Source: Glaciozyma antarctica PI12 (taxonomy: Eukaryota; Basidiomycota; Microbotryomycetes; Kriegeriales; Camptobasidiaceae). From it: a DNA stretch of 64,000 nucleotides. Location of the stretch: contig KZ627146.1 of NCBI GenBank assembly GCA_002917775.1, positions 813,678 through 877,677 of the forward strand, read 5' to 3'. The notes under the pieces were generated by a model. That model saw nothing but the letters and a program-made list of their open reading frames with translations. It searched no databases and was not told the origin of the DNA. Shown here piece by piece: positions 12,912 through 24,263 of the stretch (position 1 is the stretch's first letter; each line of letters opens with the position of its first letter). Both the position numbers and the translations under genes were made by a program.

Positions 12912-13237
12912 CGTCTGGTTCAGTCTACTCGTGAGCCTGCTGAGCTGAGGAGGCCAAGCGCTCCAGGCGTCGTTTTGGGCGGAGAGTGAGGTGGAAGAAG
13001 GAGAGGAGGTTCCCTCTCTTTCGAGGGGAGCGTGTGGCCGCCTTGGCCCAAGGTTGGCCCAGGCAGCCCTTGCAGAGCAGACAACTCCCTTTCTCCCCCA
13101 GTGTACCCAGTACAGCTACTCTGCGAGAATCCTCAACGGAGGCCAAATCGACGCACAGAGGCAATCTCCGCGGAGATGGATGGTCTCAAGGTCGAGCGAG
13201 CGCCAGCCAGCGAGGAAAGAGAAAGCCATACATTCTA
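12912..13237. other. Short intergenic region
   Basis: Upstream region of the MARVEL-like gene and 3' flank of the WD40 gene. Nothing specific seen. Confidence 0.35.
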
Positions 13238-15526
13238 CTACCCGCCATCCTTGAACAGCGGCTTCCAAACCTTGACGACGAAATCCCCTCCTCCACTCGC
13301 CAGCACTCCCTCGCCCTTGTACCCTCTCGCCCCATCTCCCGCACACAAAAAGTCCACCGCATACACGCTCTCTCGGTGCCCCTCAAGCCTCTGCCACCCC
13401 AACCTCCCGCATCCGTCGTACCCGCCCCTCCGACTGGCGCAGCTTTGGAAAGATCGTAGAGGAGGACGACGGGGTCTGAGGATCCGGCGGCGAGGAGGAG
13501 GGAGGAAGAGAGAGGGCGGGAACGTGAAAGTGAGGCGGTGGGGTCGTCCGAGTCGGAGTCGTGGAAGGAGGAGGTCGAGTGGGGGTCAGAGGTGAAGGAG
13601 GGAGAGCGGGATCGGGTGCGAGAAGCGGCGGAACGGCGGACGGAGGAGCTGTCGACGTCTGGAAGGGGTGTTAGGCGAAAGGCATGGAGCGGGGAGAGAA
13701 CGTACAATCTCGGCCCTGGAACCAGGAGGCACGGATCGGCCACATGCGGTTCTTGCCCTTGAGCGTTTGGATAAGGCGAGGCGAGGTCTTGAGAGGATCG
13801 TTACCTCGGTCGAATACGCGCACCACTGTGTCGTTTATCAGCGCCAACCTCGCGTGGAGAACGAAAACGAACTCACGGTTATCGAACCCGACGCTCGCCA
13901 TCCATCTCGGCTCTCCCTTCCTTCCCCACTCAGGCGTCAACGCAAGGCACGAGATCGGCGTTCCCTTCTTCACCGCAGGTGTAACCGCAGGAGCGAGTAT
14001 TGAGGCGATGGACGGGTTGGTGGCGGAGAGGGAGGTCGGCTCAGGAGGGGGAAGGAACGTTGAGGCGCGGAGGGAGAAGTTGCGGATCTGGCCGTTCGAG
14101 TCGCCCACCAGAAGGTGTGGCGAGCGGCGGAAGGATTGACTACGTCGCTGGTCAGTTTCGCGATCGTTCGAGAGGAGGAACGACTCACATCGAGTTGACC
14201 ATCGCGTCGTGCGTTATCACCACCGCTGGTTTCTCCATCCGCAGGTCACCGACAACGAGCTGCTTCCCACTCGTACCCCACACGAAGACATTCCCGCTCT
14301 CGCTCCCGGCGTCCGAGTGCGGATGAAGCCATGCGACGGTCTGGACAAGGCCTTCGGTAGCGAGGGACCAGATGGGTGCGTAGGGCGCTGAGCCGGTTGA
14401 GGTAGGCGATGCAAGAGGGAAGACGTGGATTTGGGAGTCGAAGCCGCCGGAGAGGAGGTGGGTCGTCGTAGGGGAGAAAGCGACGTCGGAGACGGGGCCG
14501 GAATGAGGAGTGAGGTGCGCCATCTGCGGTCCTCGTTAGCTGCTGCCTTCGCATACGAAAGACGAAGGAGCTCACCTCTTCAACGTCCCCTTCGTCCCAA
14601 GCCTCGCCATCCTCCGCATCTCCCTCAACCGCCTCCTTTGGTCCCCAAACGCGAATCCCATCGAATCCCGCACTCGCCAGCAGCCTTCCCTTTCCCTTGC
14701 ACTCCGTCTCTGAGAACCGAACAGCATACACCGCCCCTCGGTGCCCCTTGAGATCGTATCCCCTCCCCCATCTCCAGCTCTCTCGCTCGTCCAACCGTTT
14801 CTGCCGCGTCTCGGGGAGAGAGATGTCGAGGTCTCGTTTGAGCGATGCGTCCCTCGCTGCGGGGTTCGCGGCGCGAGAAGAGGTGGAGGAAGGAGAGGAA
14901 GGGCGTAGAGGAGCGGTGGGGAAGAGGGCTGAGGCGATGGAGGAAGGAGTGGAGGGGAGGGGAGCGATCAGGGGAGGTATTGAGGCGGGGAGGATAGGCT
15001 CGTTCAGGCGCATGAAATCGGCGTGGGCGAAGGGGGATCGGAGAGATGTCGAAGGGCGGTTGGAGGGGGATGAGGAGGTGCTGTAAGCTGTCGTCGTCGT
15101 CCCTGGCTTGGAAGGAGGAGGGAGGTCGACCGCCGGCGTCGCTGCCACAGTCGCTGGTACCGGAATCTCCACCACCGGAGCAGCAACCGTAGTGGCAGGA
15201 ATCGGCTCTCCCTCCTCGTCCCTCGCCCTCGCCTTCCCCTTTCCACCCGCCTTGCCCCAGCGCCAACTGACCTCCCACAAGCTAGCCCGCAACCCCTCGT
15301 TCTCCTTCTCCAGCACCTCAATCCTCGACCTAAGGCGCTTGTAGTCCCGTAGTAAACGCTCATGGATTGCTGGGTCCACAATCGTGGCGTGAGCTGGGAG
15401 GGGAGGAGCTGGAGGAGCTCGCGCGACGGTGTCGGCTTGCGAATAGGTTGCTGTGGTTGCGGTGTCGGCTCGGGCGGGATTGTCGAGCTGGGAAAAGCTG
15501 GCCGTAGTTATTGGGTCGGCCTCCAT
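13238..15526 (-). CDS. Coiled-coil plus WD40-repeat protein
   Basis: Starting at MEADPITTAS, the N-terminal part has a predicted coiled coil (LLRDYKRLRSRIEVLEKENE), then a low-complexity Ser/Pro region. WD repeats follow: LKGHRGAVYAVRFSETEC...GIRVWGP, HSGPVSDVAFSPTTTHLLSG, VWGTSGKQLVVGDL, DNRVVRVFDRG, and LEGHRESVYAVDF...VVKVWKP at the end. Seven blades are plausible, forming a protein-interaction propeller; the specific complex is not recognised. The last blade is in a different frame from the preceding exon. One base is missing in the GGTTGGGGTGG stretch at 13391-13405, or a 44-nt intron with a weak GTCGGA donor is used. An upstream in-frame ATG at 15611-15613 would add about 29 residues. 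Confidence 0.75.
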
Positions 15527-15787
15527 AGCTGAGGCGAGAGCTCCTTCAACCGGAGGAGTCGGCAGAGGACAAGGGAGAACGCGATCTCGCGGACCCCTCT
15601 TGATCTTCTCCACTCTCCTCCTTCAGCTCCGCCACCCCAGGACTCTTACAGCGTAGTAAAAGACTACATTCAAGAGCACATCGCGGTAGAACCGCCATAG
15701 AGGGGGACACACCACACCAGCAGCTCCCGCCCCTGCTCTCCGACTTCCTCCTGCTTCGTTCGCCGTAGCTCTCCTCGCGTCACCCCA

Positions 15788-17247
15788 ATGGTAAGTGGAC
15801 TGGCTGGCTGCACCTGTGGGAACTTCGGAAGAGCTTAGGCAGCTACCACCTGCCATCGACGCGCTTCCCTCGTCTCCCGGCAGCTGAGGTGGATCGCAGC
15901 GGGGACGACGACGGAGGGAGCAAGTTGCTGTCGATACTGGAGCGGTCCACTGACGTTCCTCACCTCGTACAGCTAAGAACACCTCTATCCCATTCCGGCG
16001 CCCTCCTCCGAGCTTCCCACCGCCTTCCGACACGACCCCTCCCTCATCGCCGATGCCTCTCCCTCTGGGGCGGCTCCCCACCTCACCCTAGCAGCAACGC
16101 TCCTCTGGTCGACCCGTTCGACGCCACTTCCTCCGACCTATCCATTCCCTCGACCCTCATCCACAATCCCACCTTCTTCGAGCCCCTCTCCACCGCCCTC
16201 CTCGCTCTCCCTCCGTCACTCTCCCTCACCTACGCCCTCTTCCTGCCCTTCTTCACCCTCGTTCTCCGAACTTCAACCACTCTTCCGTTGACGCTATGGC
16301 AGCGCGCACGGACGAGGAAATTTGCGGACGTCGTGATGCCTCTGATTCGCAAAGCCCAAGCGATCGCGAGGATTGAAGTGCGAGATGAATGCCGGCGTGC
16401 AGGAAAGAGCTACGAGGAGTACAACAAGGCGTACAAGGCTCGGGTACGCCCTTCTTCCTCTTCCGCCTTTCAGTCTAACCCCTTCTCGCAGGCCCGCAAA
16501 GACGCTGCTGTCCTCGCCTCAGCAAACGGCGCAACTCCGATGCTCACTCTCCTCCTCCCACCCCTCCTCCACATCCCCATCTTCATCTCGACAACTCTCA
16601 TCCTCCGCGACGCCTGCCAACGTTCCCTCGCCTCCCTCCCCCTCCTCCCCACCGACCCAACAGCCCCCTACTCCTCTCTCGCCCTCGCCCACCTGCACGA
16701 CCTCGCCGCCACGCCCTTCCTCTGGTGTCCTTCCATGATCCTCCCTGACCCGACTATGGGACTCCCCCTCGCCGTCGGTCTAGCGGCCTTAGCGAACGTC
16801 GAGTTGAGCGCCAAAACGCGTCGAGCTACGGCGGCTGCTGCTATGGCTGTGGCGCAGAGTCGGGCGAAGGAGGAGGAGAGGAAAAAGCCTGTTATTAGAA
16901 AGGCGGGGACGTTGACGAATGCTGAGAAGAGGAGGCAGATGGGGGTTAAGAAGGTTAAGGATGAGGGGGAGCAGGAGGAGGAGCCTAGGACGGCGAGGAT
17001 CATCACGAATGCGCTGAGGGTTAGCGCGGTGTTGTTCATTCCGATTGCTGCGATGGCGCCGGCGGTGAGTTCTTTTCGTATGGAGACTGGGGGAGTCGAG
17101 CTGATGGCATTCTCGCGACAGGCTGTTTGCGGTTACTGGTTGACGAGCAACTTGTTCACGCTGAGCCAGAACGCTGCGTTCGGCTTGATCGATCGGGGAC
17201 GAGAGGAGGAGCGTCAGTTGGCGGAATTAGCTCGAGGACGGCCGTAA
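15788..17247 (+). CDS. COX18: Mitochondrial inner-membrane insertase, Cox18/Oxa1 family
   Basis: No ATG exists in the open frame carrying the N terminus. The best model is an initiator ATG at 15788-15790 followed at once by a 182-nt intron (GTAAGT donor, ACTGAC branch, GTACAG acceptor). The frame continues with LRTPLSHSGALLRASHRLPT, an arginine-rich, acid-free mitochondrial presequence. The membrane domain contains TTLPLTLWQRARTRKFADV, LPPLLHIPIFISTTLILRDA, LPLAVGLAALANVELSAKTR and VCGYWLTSNLFTLSQNAAF, all typical of the YidC/Oxa1/Cox18 fold. Two further introns, both of length divisible by three, interrupt the gene. Family members insert proteins from the matrix side; Cox18 exports the Cox2 C terminus. 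The choice of Cox18 over Oxa1 is by general similarity only. Confidence 0.8.
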
Positions 17248-18372
17248 TCATAGAATCTCGCAGGAGCGTGCCAGGGGAGGTGCGAGCGAGTCCTTTGAGA
17301 GAAGTCACCGAAGTTCGCTGAGCGTGGTGTCGAGGAGGTGCTGCTGGAGAATCTTTGCTGAGTTTCGGGAGCAACGGGGGGCTGGTTCCCCCCAAGGAAG
17401 TTGGGGGGAAAGTGCGATGAGGAGAAGTAGCAGCAGCGAGTAGTAGCTTTTCCCTCGCCTCCTCTCTCCCAACGAGACCCAGAGCCCGCACACTGCACCA
17501 GCCTCGCGCCCTCTCACGCCGTAGCTCCTAATCGCCTCCGCCGCCACCTCCCTCAACCTCAGGCGTTGGAGCCGCTCGAACGGTCGACATCGCGGGTAAG
17601 GTCGGGCAACAGCAGTGAGGCACGGAGCAGGAGGAGCGCCCGGAGTAGGAAGAGTGGGAGGGAGTGCTAGCTGATTGCAATGGGCTTTGGATCAGCTTGG
17701 ATTCAGGACTCGAGGACACACAGCTCGGAGAGGTGGCTGGTCCGCTCGCTGCTCTTCTCCTCGTTCCTTCTCCGACTCTCCTCAACTCGCTCGAACGCCA
17801 ACGCTTGCACACACGCCCACAATTATCCCAGGACTTGAAGCACCAGCAAGGAAGTGCTCCAGCTCATCTCCAGTGCCCGCAGCTTCGACCTCCCAGCTTC
17901 GCCATCGACCCGCCTCCTCCTCCTTCCGCCGTCTCTCAGCACCTTGGATCCAAGCCGTACCAAGGGCGCTGCTCTGCTAGGCACGCCGTAGCCAAGGTGC
18001 AACCCTGGAAACGCCCCGTCCTTCACGCCAGCAAGTTCCCGCCATCTCCTCCCAACTCGGCATTCTCTCTCCCGCCTCCTCGATCTCGACCCAAACTAAA
18101 CTGCCGTTCCCGCCCCTTCTTGTGGCCCAGCGATCCACTATTTGCCAGACGAAACTCGCCTGGCCGCGGATGACAGGCGAACGACGATCTACCTTAGTCC
18201 CTGTTTGGACAGATGCGATGCATTTGCGGACGTCCTTAACGCTTGAGCGCCGCGCCTCGACGCGCTCGTTCGACATCTCTATCCCTTCCTCACCATAATC
18301 GCAGCTCTTCCTTCTCCCACATCCTTGCCCTGCTCCCGTACTCCGCCTTCACCAGCCCGGCCCGACCTCAAG
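17248..18372. other. Long intergenic region with one hairpin
   Basis: About 1.1 kb with no convincing gene. Overlapping open frames exist on both strands near 17660-18170, but they are low-complexity (Pro/Ser/Arg) and lack splice signals or domains. A short perfect hairpin lies at 17386-17410. Confidence 0.4.
17386..17410. repeat. Perfect 10-bp inverted repeat, 5-nt loop
   Basis: TTCCCCCCAA, loop GGAAG, TTGGGGGGAA, about 140 bases past the Cox18-like stop. It could form a stable hairpin in the 3' part of that transcript. It has the same loop length as the hairpin at 216-252 but an unrelated sequence. Confidence 0.8.
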
Positions 18373-19423
18373 ATGCACTCGACCATCCTCCTGCTCCTCC
18401 TCTCCATCTCCCTCACCAACGCCTCTCCCTTCCCCCTCGACTCACGCGCAGCAGCCCCCACCCGCCGCCTCCTCCGTCGCGCCACCACGATCACGACGAC
18501 TTTGCCGACGTACATCTCCAATCCCAAGTACATCCCGAACCCCAAGTTCCTTTCGATCGTCAGCGTGTCGAGCTTGAGCACGGCTAGCGTCGCCAGCGTT
18601 AGCAGGAGCATTGCGAGCGTCTCGTCTGCCAGCGTCGCCAGCGTCTCCTCGGTCAGCGTCGCAAGCCTGAGCAGGAGTATCGCAAGCGTCTCCTCCGCCA
18701 GCGTGGCGAGTCTCTCCTCCACCAGCGTCGCTGCCACCGCCGTACCCTCAGCGACGCCAGGGACTTCGCTAGGATTCACCTCGTCAGGACTCAACCTCGA
18801 CGAGCGACACACGGGCCAAGGAACTTGTTCGTCCCCTCCTTTCCTTCCTCCTCCTCGATCCCTCACCTTTCCTCCACGCCCACGATGCTCCGCCCTCCTC
18901 CATTCTCAACCTTCGCGAGCCTTTCCTCACCCGAACCTCCCTAACCCCTCTCCTAGATTTCGCCACCGGCCTCGGCGCGTGCGGAAACGTCTCGAAAGAC
19001 ACCGACTACATCGTCGCCGTCTCGTACATGCTCTTCGACACCTTCCCCGGCGCAGGGCCTAACCCCAACCTCAACCCTATTTGCGGACGGAAGTTGCTAG
19101 CGACGTACGGGGGCGTGACGATTCAGGTCGAGATTCAGGATCGGTGTGCGGAGTGCGTTTTTTTTTCGCTTTCGCTTTGTTGGGTTTGGACGGAGCTGAT
19201 GAGTGTGTACAGTTGCGAGGGAGCTTGGAACGTGCGTTTTGAGCGAGGGGTTAGAGAGGATGGGACTGACGAGAGGTCGTGCAGCTCGATTTCAGCCCGA
19301 CGGCGTTCAACAGGTTGGCAGCGTTCGACGTAGGGAGGTTCTCGGGATTGACTGTGAGTTCGCTCGCTTTGAAGCGAGGTGCAGGAAGCTGATGAGCTTC
19401 GGTCGCAGTGGGTGTTCATTTAG
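18373..19423 (+). CDS. Secreted double-psi beta-barrel (RlpA/expansin-like) protein
   Basis: MHSTILLLLLSISLTNASP is a signal peptide. A long serine/valine/alanine linker with a 23-residue tandem repeat follows. The C-terminal domain starts GQGTYFATGLGACG and includes YIVAVSYMLFDTF, NPICGRKLLATYGGVTIQVE, DRCADCEGAWNLDFSPTAF and FSGLTWVFI at the end. This is the RlpA-like/barwin double-psi barrel found in many small secreted basidiomycete proteins; the conserved Cys pairs and the DRC and DLS-like DFSP motifs are present. Five exons join in frame with CTAAC/CTGAC branch points. Likely a wall or extracellular protein; no enzymatic activity can be claimed from sequence alone. Confidence 0.9.
18589..18726 (+). 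repeat. Two tandem 69-bp units coding a Ser-rich linker
   Basis: Two adjacent 69-base units encode 23 residues each, VASVSRSIASVSSASVASVS plus three and VASLSRSIASVSSASVASLS plus three. They differ mostly at synonymous positions. They form the flexible, probably O-glycosylated stalk of the secreted beta-barrel protein. Confidence 0.85.
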
Positions 19424-19801
19424 AGCTAGAGGATGGAGTAGAGCTGTTGGAGCCCGATAGATGTACTGTATTACCTCGCACGCCACTCTCGCTTCTGCTC
19501 CTCTCTCCCGCTGCTTGAGCTCAATCCGTCTTTGCTCGTTTCGCAGGCGGTTCCAAGATCTTGATACTGCTTTCCCTCGTCGCCTCCACTGCCTGCTCCC
19601 CCACGACCTCGTCCTTCCTCCCATCCCCCTGTTTCCCATCTCCAACCTCCCCACCCTCTTCCTTCTCCATCCGCGCACCCCCCTCCCTCCTCCTCATCCT
19701 CATCCTCATTCGCGCCAACCCGCATCGACAGCAAGGATCCTAAAACTCGCTCGCTATATTCCAAACGTCCATTCCTCCCCAAGCCATCCTCCCACTCCTC
19801 C
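19424..19801. other. Convergent intergenic region
   Basis: 3' flanks of the beta-barrel gene and the arrestin-like gene. Pyrimidine-rich on the plus strand (repeated CTCATC, CCTCCT); nothing else seen. Confidence 0.35.
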
Positions 19802-21394
19802 TCACGACGCCCCAATTTTCAGCTCCCCAAACTTTGGCATCCCCCCACTCATCGCCTGCATCACCGGCGGAAGCCTTTCCTCCTCGCTCGTGGTGAGAAC
19901 GATCGGAATCCTCGCAATCTCCGTCTTTGCATTATGCGCCGGGTTGATCCTGAAGCTGAGGAGGTACTGCGTTCACCAGATCAGCGATGCGCAGGAGGGA
20001 GGGGGGAGGACGCACGTCGCGCGACAGGTTCGGGAGGCGGAAGGAGGGGGTGAGCTGCGAGGTCTCGATGCTGTGCGAAGCGCCCGGGGGAGCTTGGAGG
20101 TCGAAAACGAGGTCATACTTCCTCGGTGGGTCGTCCGGGATGAGATCGATACTCAGCGAAGTAGTTTGCGCTGGCTCTCAGGATTAATACCGATCTCGGT
20201 AGCGAGGAGAAAGACGCACTCCGAACTTCCTCGATGTCCTCGTAGATTCTCCCGCCTTCTTCCTCCGTGCTCGTGCGCGTGCGACGGAGGAGGACACATA
20301 TGATGGAGTAGATCCTGATCTCCTTTCCGTCGCGCGAAAGGAGGAGTTTGGGAGATTCGTGTGAGAGGGTGAGGGAGAAGTGGATCGAGGGGTGGCAGCG
20401 AGGGTAGATGTGTGGTTGTGGGACGGAGATCTGTGAGGAAGTTAGCGGGGGTGGTGGGGAGGAGAGAAGACGTACGTGGGTGCTGAGCTTGCCCCAGGGG
20501 AGCTTGAGCAGGTGGCTGTGTAGCTTCAGCTTTTCGTCAATCTCGGTCCTCTCGCCCTTCGTCCCAACGACCTGTTCGCCAAACACATCAGTCCTTCCTT
20601 CTCCCTTCTCGCACATAAATCGCTCACCTCCTTCCCTTCGAAACCCTCCACCTGCACCACCTTCTTCGCCACCTCAGGACTCGGCAAGAACGCAAACTCC
20701 TCCCTCTCAACAAGCACCTCCCCTCCCTCGCAATAAACGACAGCCTCGACGCCCCACTCGACATGTCCATGCTTGTTATCCCTCGCACTCGGCGGCGCTG
20801 GAACCTTCTCCTTCCTCCCATCCTCGTACGGAGGTCCGACGAGCGAAATAAGCTCCATCTCGACCGTGTCGCGAGGGAGAGCGAGGGAGAAATCGACTCC
20901 AGCAACGAGGTCCTCCGGTGCCAGCTCCGTCTTGTCAAAGATTGCGAGATAGCTCTCCTGCAGCGGGTGCCGCTCTGCGCACCACCATCAGCTCCCCTCT
21001 CCCGAAAAGCGAGAAAGGACGCACGCCTATCCTCCACCCTCATCTTCTCCCTCGCCCCCCTCCCAATCGTCCTACTCTCCACATACCCCCTCACCTCTAC
21101 CTTCGCCCCTTTCAGAGCCTCTCCGACGTCGTTACCGTCTTTGCGGCGGAGGGAGAGGTGGCCTGGGAGAGTGTTGCCGGAGCGGAAGGGTTCGTTGGGA
21201 CGGAGAGGGGTGTCGAGGTAGAGCGAGAGGGAGTAGGGGGACTCTTTGACGGTAGAACTGCAGCTCGTGGTTAGCTTGCGAGGAAGACGGCAGGGCAGGA
21301 GGCTCACCTGGGTCGGCCGCGAGAGAGGAAGGGCTGCGCGAGAGAGGGGGTCAGCCGCTGCACCTGCAGGACGGGCACGGCGACGGCGTACCAT
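19802..21394 (-). CDS. Arrestin-like protein
   Basis: The start model is an ATG alone in its exon. It is followed by a 58-nt intron (GTACGC donor, GCTGAC branch, GCGCAG acceptor), then exon PFLSRGRPS, whose phase fits the next exon only if that intron is removed. The product then reads SSTVKESPYSLSLYLDTPL, FRSGNTLPGHLSLRR, GAKVEVRGYVESRT, FDKTELAPEDLVAGVDFSL, KLHSHLLKLPWGKLS, PHIYPRCHPSIHFSLTLSHE, IDLIPDDPPRKYDLVFDL and ends FGELKIGAS. The alternation of beta strands and the NTLPGHLSL block suggest the arrestin N-domain followed by a second beta-sandwich. Alpha-arrestins in fungi act as ubiquitin-ligase adaptors for membrane cargo, but no PPxY motif was noticed here. About 410 residues, all junctions in frame. 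Confidence 0.65.
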
Positions 21395-21723
21395 GGCTTG
21401 CTCGTCGTTTAGTCGCTGAGCTGGGGCGACGTGTAAGGTCTCAGTCCAACCCTTCGAGCTTCCTCGTCGACGGGCGCAGCACCCCCGTTCCCTCCGCGAC
21501 GTCATCCAGTCCCGGAATCCGCGCGCGCGTTCAGCGAGGTTCAGCGCGTTCGAAGTGAAGAACTCGCAACGAACGAATTCAACGCGACAGAGCGTAACGA
21601 GGAGCAGGCGCGCGAAGCAGAAGCTCTCCCTCAGCAAGATGATAGTCTAAGAGTGCGTGGATGAACAACATGCGACGAACGACGACGACGATGAGGAGGG
21701 GGGTATAAGAGGAGGGGAACTGA
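21395..21723. other. Intergenic: arrestin promoter and carrier 3' flank
   Basis: CG-rich with alternating purine/pyrimidine stretches (GCGCGCG near 21520). Nothing coding is supported. Confidence 0.35.
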
Positions 21724-24263
21724 CTACTCCTCCTCCGCATCATGATCATGCAACGTGTCGGGATCCTCCTTCCCAAACAAGACCTTCTTGGAAGCGTCGT
21801 AGACGGTCCATGAGATGGCGACGGCGGGGACGACCTTGACGAGTGTCGGGGTGAGGCCTGTGAGAGGTCGTTAGATGGCGTTCGTGGAGAGCAGGTGGAG
21901 GAGGGAGAGAGAGGAAGACGAACCTTTGTAGAACCCGCGCCAACCCTCGCGACGAAAGCACTTGGTCGCAGCGTCGCGCACGCCGTCGTACACCTGAGGA
22001 TGTGCGCGCGTACCCTGCGCCTGCAGTCGAGTTCGGATGAGGTTCCTGCAGAGGAGAGATTCAGCTAGGCGTCCTCGTTGAAGTAGAGCTCGAGCACAAC
22101 GCACAAAGGGTAGACACCTGCGCGCAAGAAAAGCTCATCAGCGCCCGCCTCGTCTCAAAAAGCACCAGAACCACTCACTCGTCGCTCCGATCCCCCCACT
22201 GAACGCTCCAAACGCCAAACTTCCCGCAATCCCCGGCTCATGCCCCGACCACTTCTTGTACGCGACCTTGATCCCTTCAAACGTGCTCATATCGATCGCC
22301 GAGTACGGAAACACGCCGACCAAGCCCGTCGTAAGGCCCTTGAAGAACCGTCGTACGCCTCCCGCGCGCCACATGTCGGCGGCGGTTTTGATGATGAGAG
22401 CGTTGCCTTGGAGTTGACCGCCGGTGGAGGACATGACGCGCGTTTTGAGGGTTTCGATGGGGTAGATGACTGCGAGTGCGTTTAGCGGGAGTGCGGAGGG
22501 ACGAGGGACGAGGACGAACAGAGCTGGGAGGTGACTCCTCCGATGCCTCCAGCGAGGAAGCGACTCGAGTTGGAGATCATCGTTTGGTCCGGCACGTCGT
22601 CGACATACTCTGCGAGCACTCTTTTCGCACTCTCGTACGAAAGGAACTTGATCGCCGATTCCTGCGTTCAACCCCAATCAGCTCCTTTCTCCCATCCCGC
22701 TTGAGCGCGCGCAACTCACGGGAAAGATCTTAACGACGTTGAGCCCGTTGCCAGTCCAGAACGTCGCGACTCCTCCCTGCCTCCATAAAGCCCTCACAGC
22801 CGCTGGGATACTGCCTGCGTTCCGACGACCAGGTTTGGGTTTCGCGTTCGAGCCCGCTGGAGGAGGTATAGGCGGAGGAGCGGGATGGGAAGGAGAGGTG
22901 ATGAGGTAGACCTTGAGGCGGTCGAACGGTGCGGTTGCGGATCTTGATACTGCGCGCAACGAGGTGGTTAGCTCAGCGCCGCTATAGGAGGACGAGCGAG
23001 ACGAACCTGCTCCTGCGACACCACCCGCGAGGAGGAACTTGCCCGCTCCCGTAAACATGCCGTGCGTCGCTCCCTCCGGCTCCTGCTCTTCCTCATCCGA
23101 CTCTCCCTCGACCCCTGCCTCCCCATCCATATCCCCCAACGCCCTCCCCTTCCCCTTCCCTCTCCCCTCTTGCGCCAACCGATTTCGCTCCGCCTCGAGT
23201 GCCCACTTGCGTTCGTCGTTCCCCTCTTCTAGTTTCCGCAAGTTGGTCGCTTTCTCCACTTCGGCCGCTTCGACGGCTTTGGCGGCGGCGGTGACGGCTG
23301 ACTTGCCGAGGAGCTTGTTCCAGCCCGTCTTGCCGCGACCTACGACGACTACTCATCGAGGAAGGAGGGTTAGCGCGCGCTGTGGGGGCGAGTGGGAGGA
23401 GAGATGTACCATCACCGTCTTGCGTGAGCTGGGACATGGAGGGTCGGTGAAGCCTGTGCGTTTGATAGTACTTGACGATCTCGCCCATTGAAGCTCGTCT
23501 AGGCAGTAGCTGCACACGCACGGTCGTATCAGCTTCCTCCGTCCTCTCCACCGCAAAGACGCGAACGCACCAGCAAAAAGTCCCTCCACTCATCGAACGA
23601 GATCGCTCCGTCGCCATTCTTGTTGACGGCGCGAATAAAGTCGTCCAACGTGCGCTCCTTGATCTCGACTCCAGCCCTGTGGCACGCCTCCCTCACCTCC
23701 TCCTTCCTCAACCTCATATCCCCATCCACATCGAGCTCCACAAACAACCTCCAAAGCTCCTTCTCCTTCTCCTCCGCATACTTCTCGAACGCCGACCACC
23801 TCACCGCTTTAGCCTCCGCCACCGCCACCTTCCCCTCTGCCAAACACAGTGCGTTCCCACTGCATTTACCCCAAAGCTCCTTGGCGTACACCCGCCGATT
23901 CTCCTCTCTCCGGCGCTCCTCGTCCTTTTCCCCCTCCTCCACTGGAAGTGCAGACGTACTAGCCGTAGGACTGGGCGGAGGGGCTGGGATCGATTCAAAG
24001 AGGGAGCGTAGGCGGGATAATCGCTTTACGGGGCCTTCGGACGCATGAAAGGCGGAGAGGGTCTGAGGTTCCTCCGGGGGTGTGGGTGCGTCTGATGGCG
24101 TTGTGGGCGGGTCTGAGGGGGTGGATAAAGGGCGGAGAGAGACGCGTGGGTCGGAGGGGGAGGGAGGAGGTGGTGCGGAGGTGGAGAGGGCAAAGGCGTC
24201 TGCGTGGGAAGGTGGGGACCGGGTTGGTGCGGGTGTTGTTGCAGAGGGGGTGGAGGAGGACAT
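21724..24263 (-). CDS. SAL1: Ca2+-regulated mitochondrial ATP-Mg/Pi carrier (SCaMC/Sal1-like)
   Basis: A Pro/Ser-rich start is followed by an EF-hand region with loops DVDGDMRLRKEE and NKNGDGAISFDEW. A charged linker follows, then three mitochondrial-carrier repeats with signature motifs PFDRLK, PIETLK and PLNLIR and the matching GNGLNVVKIFP, GLTTGLVGVFPYSAID and GLTPTLVKVVPAVAIS segments. This domain order is that of SLC25A24-type carriers and yeast Sal1. They exchange ATP-Mg for phosphate across the inner mitochondrial membrane, activated by cytosolic calcium. Exons join in frame throughout. An in-frame upstream ATG at 24326 would add about 21 residues. Confidence 0.92.

Noticed and set aside
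13396-13439. 44-nt intron with GTCGGA donor to join the last WD40 blade
   Set aside because: It restores phase but lacks a CTGAC/CTAAC branch site and has a weak donor; a single missing G is simpler. Kept only as an alternative.
17664-18173. Long open frames on both strands in the Cox18 to beta-barrel spacer
   Set aside because: Pro/Ser/Arg low-complexity translations, overlapping on opposite strands, no splice signals or domain; expected by chance in GC-rich DNA.
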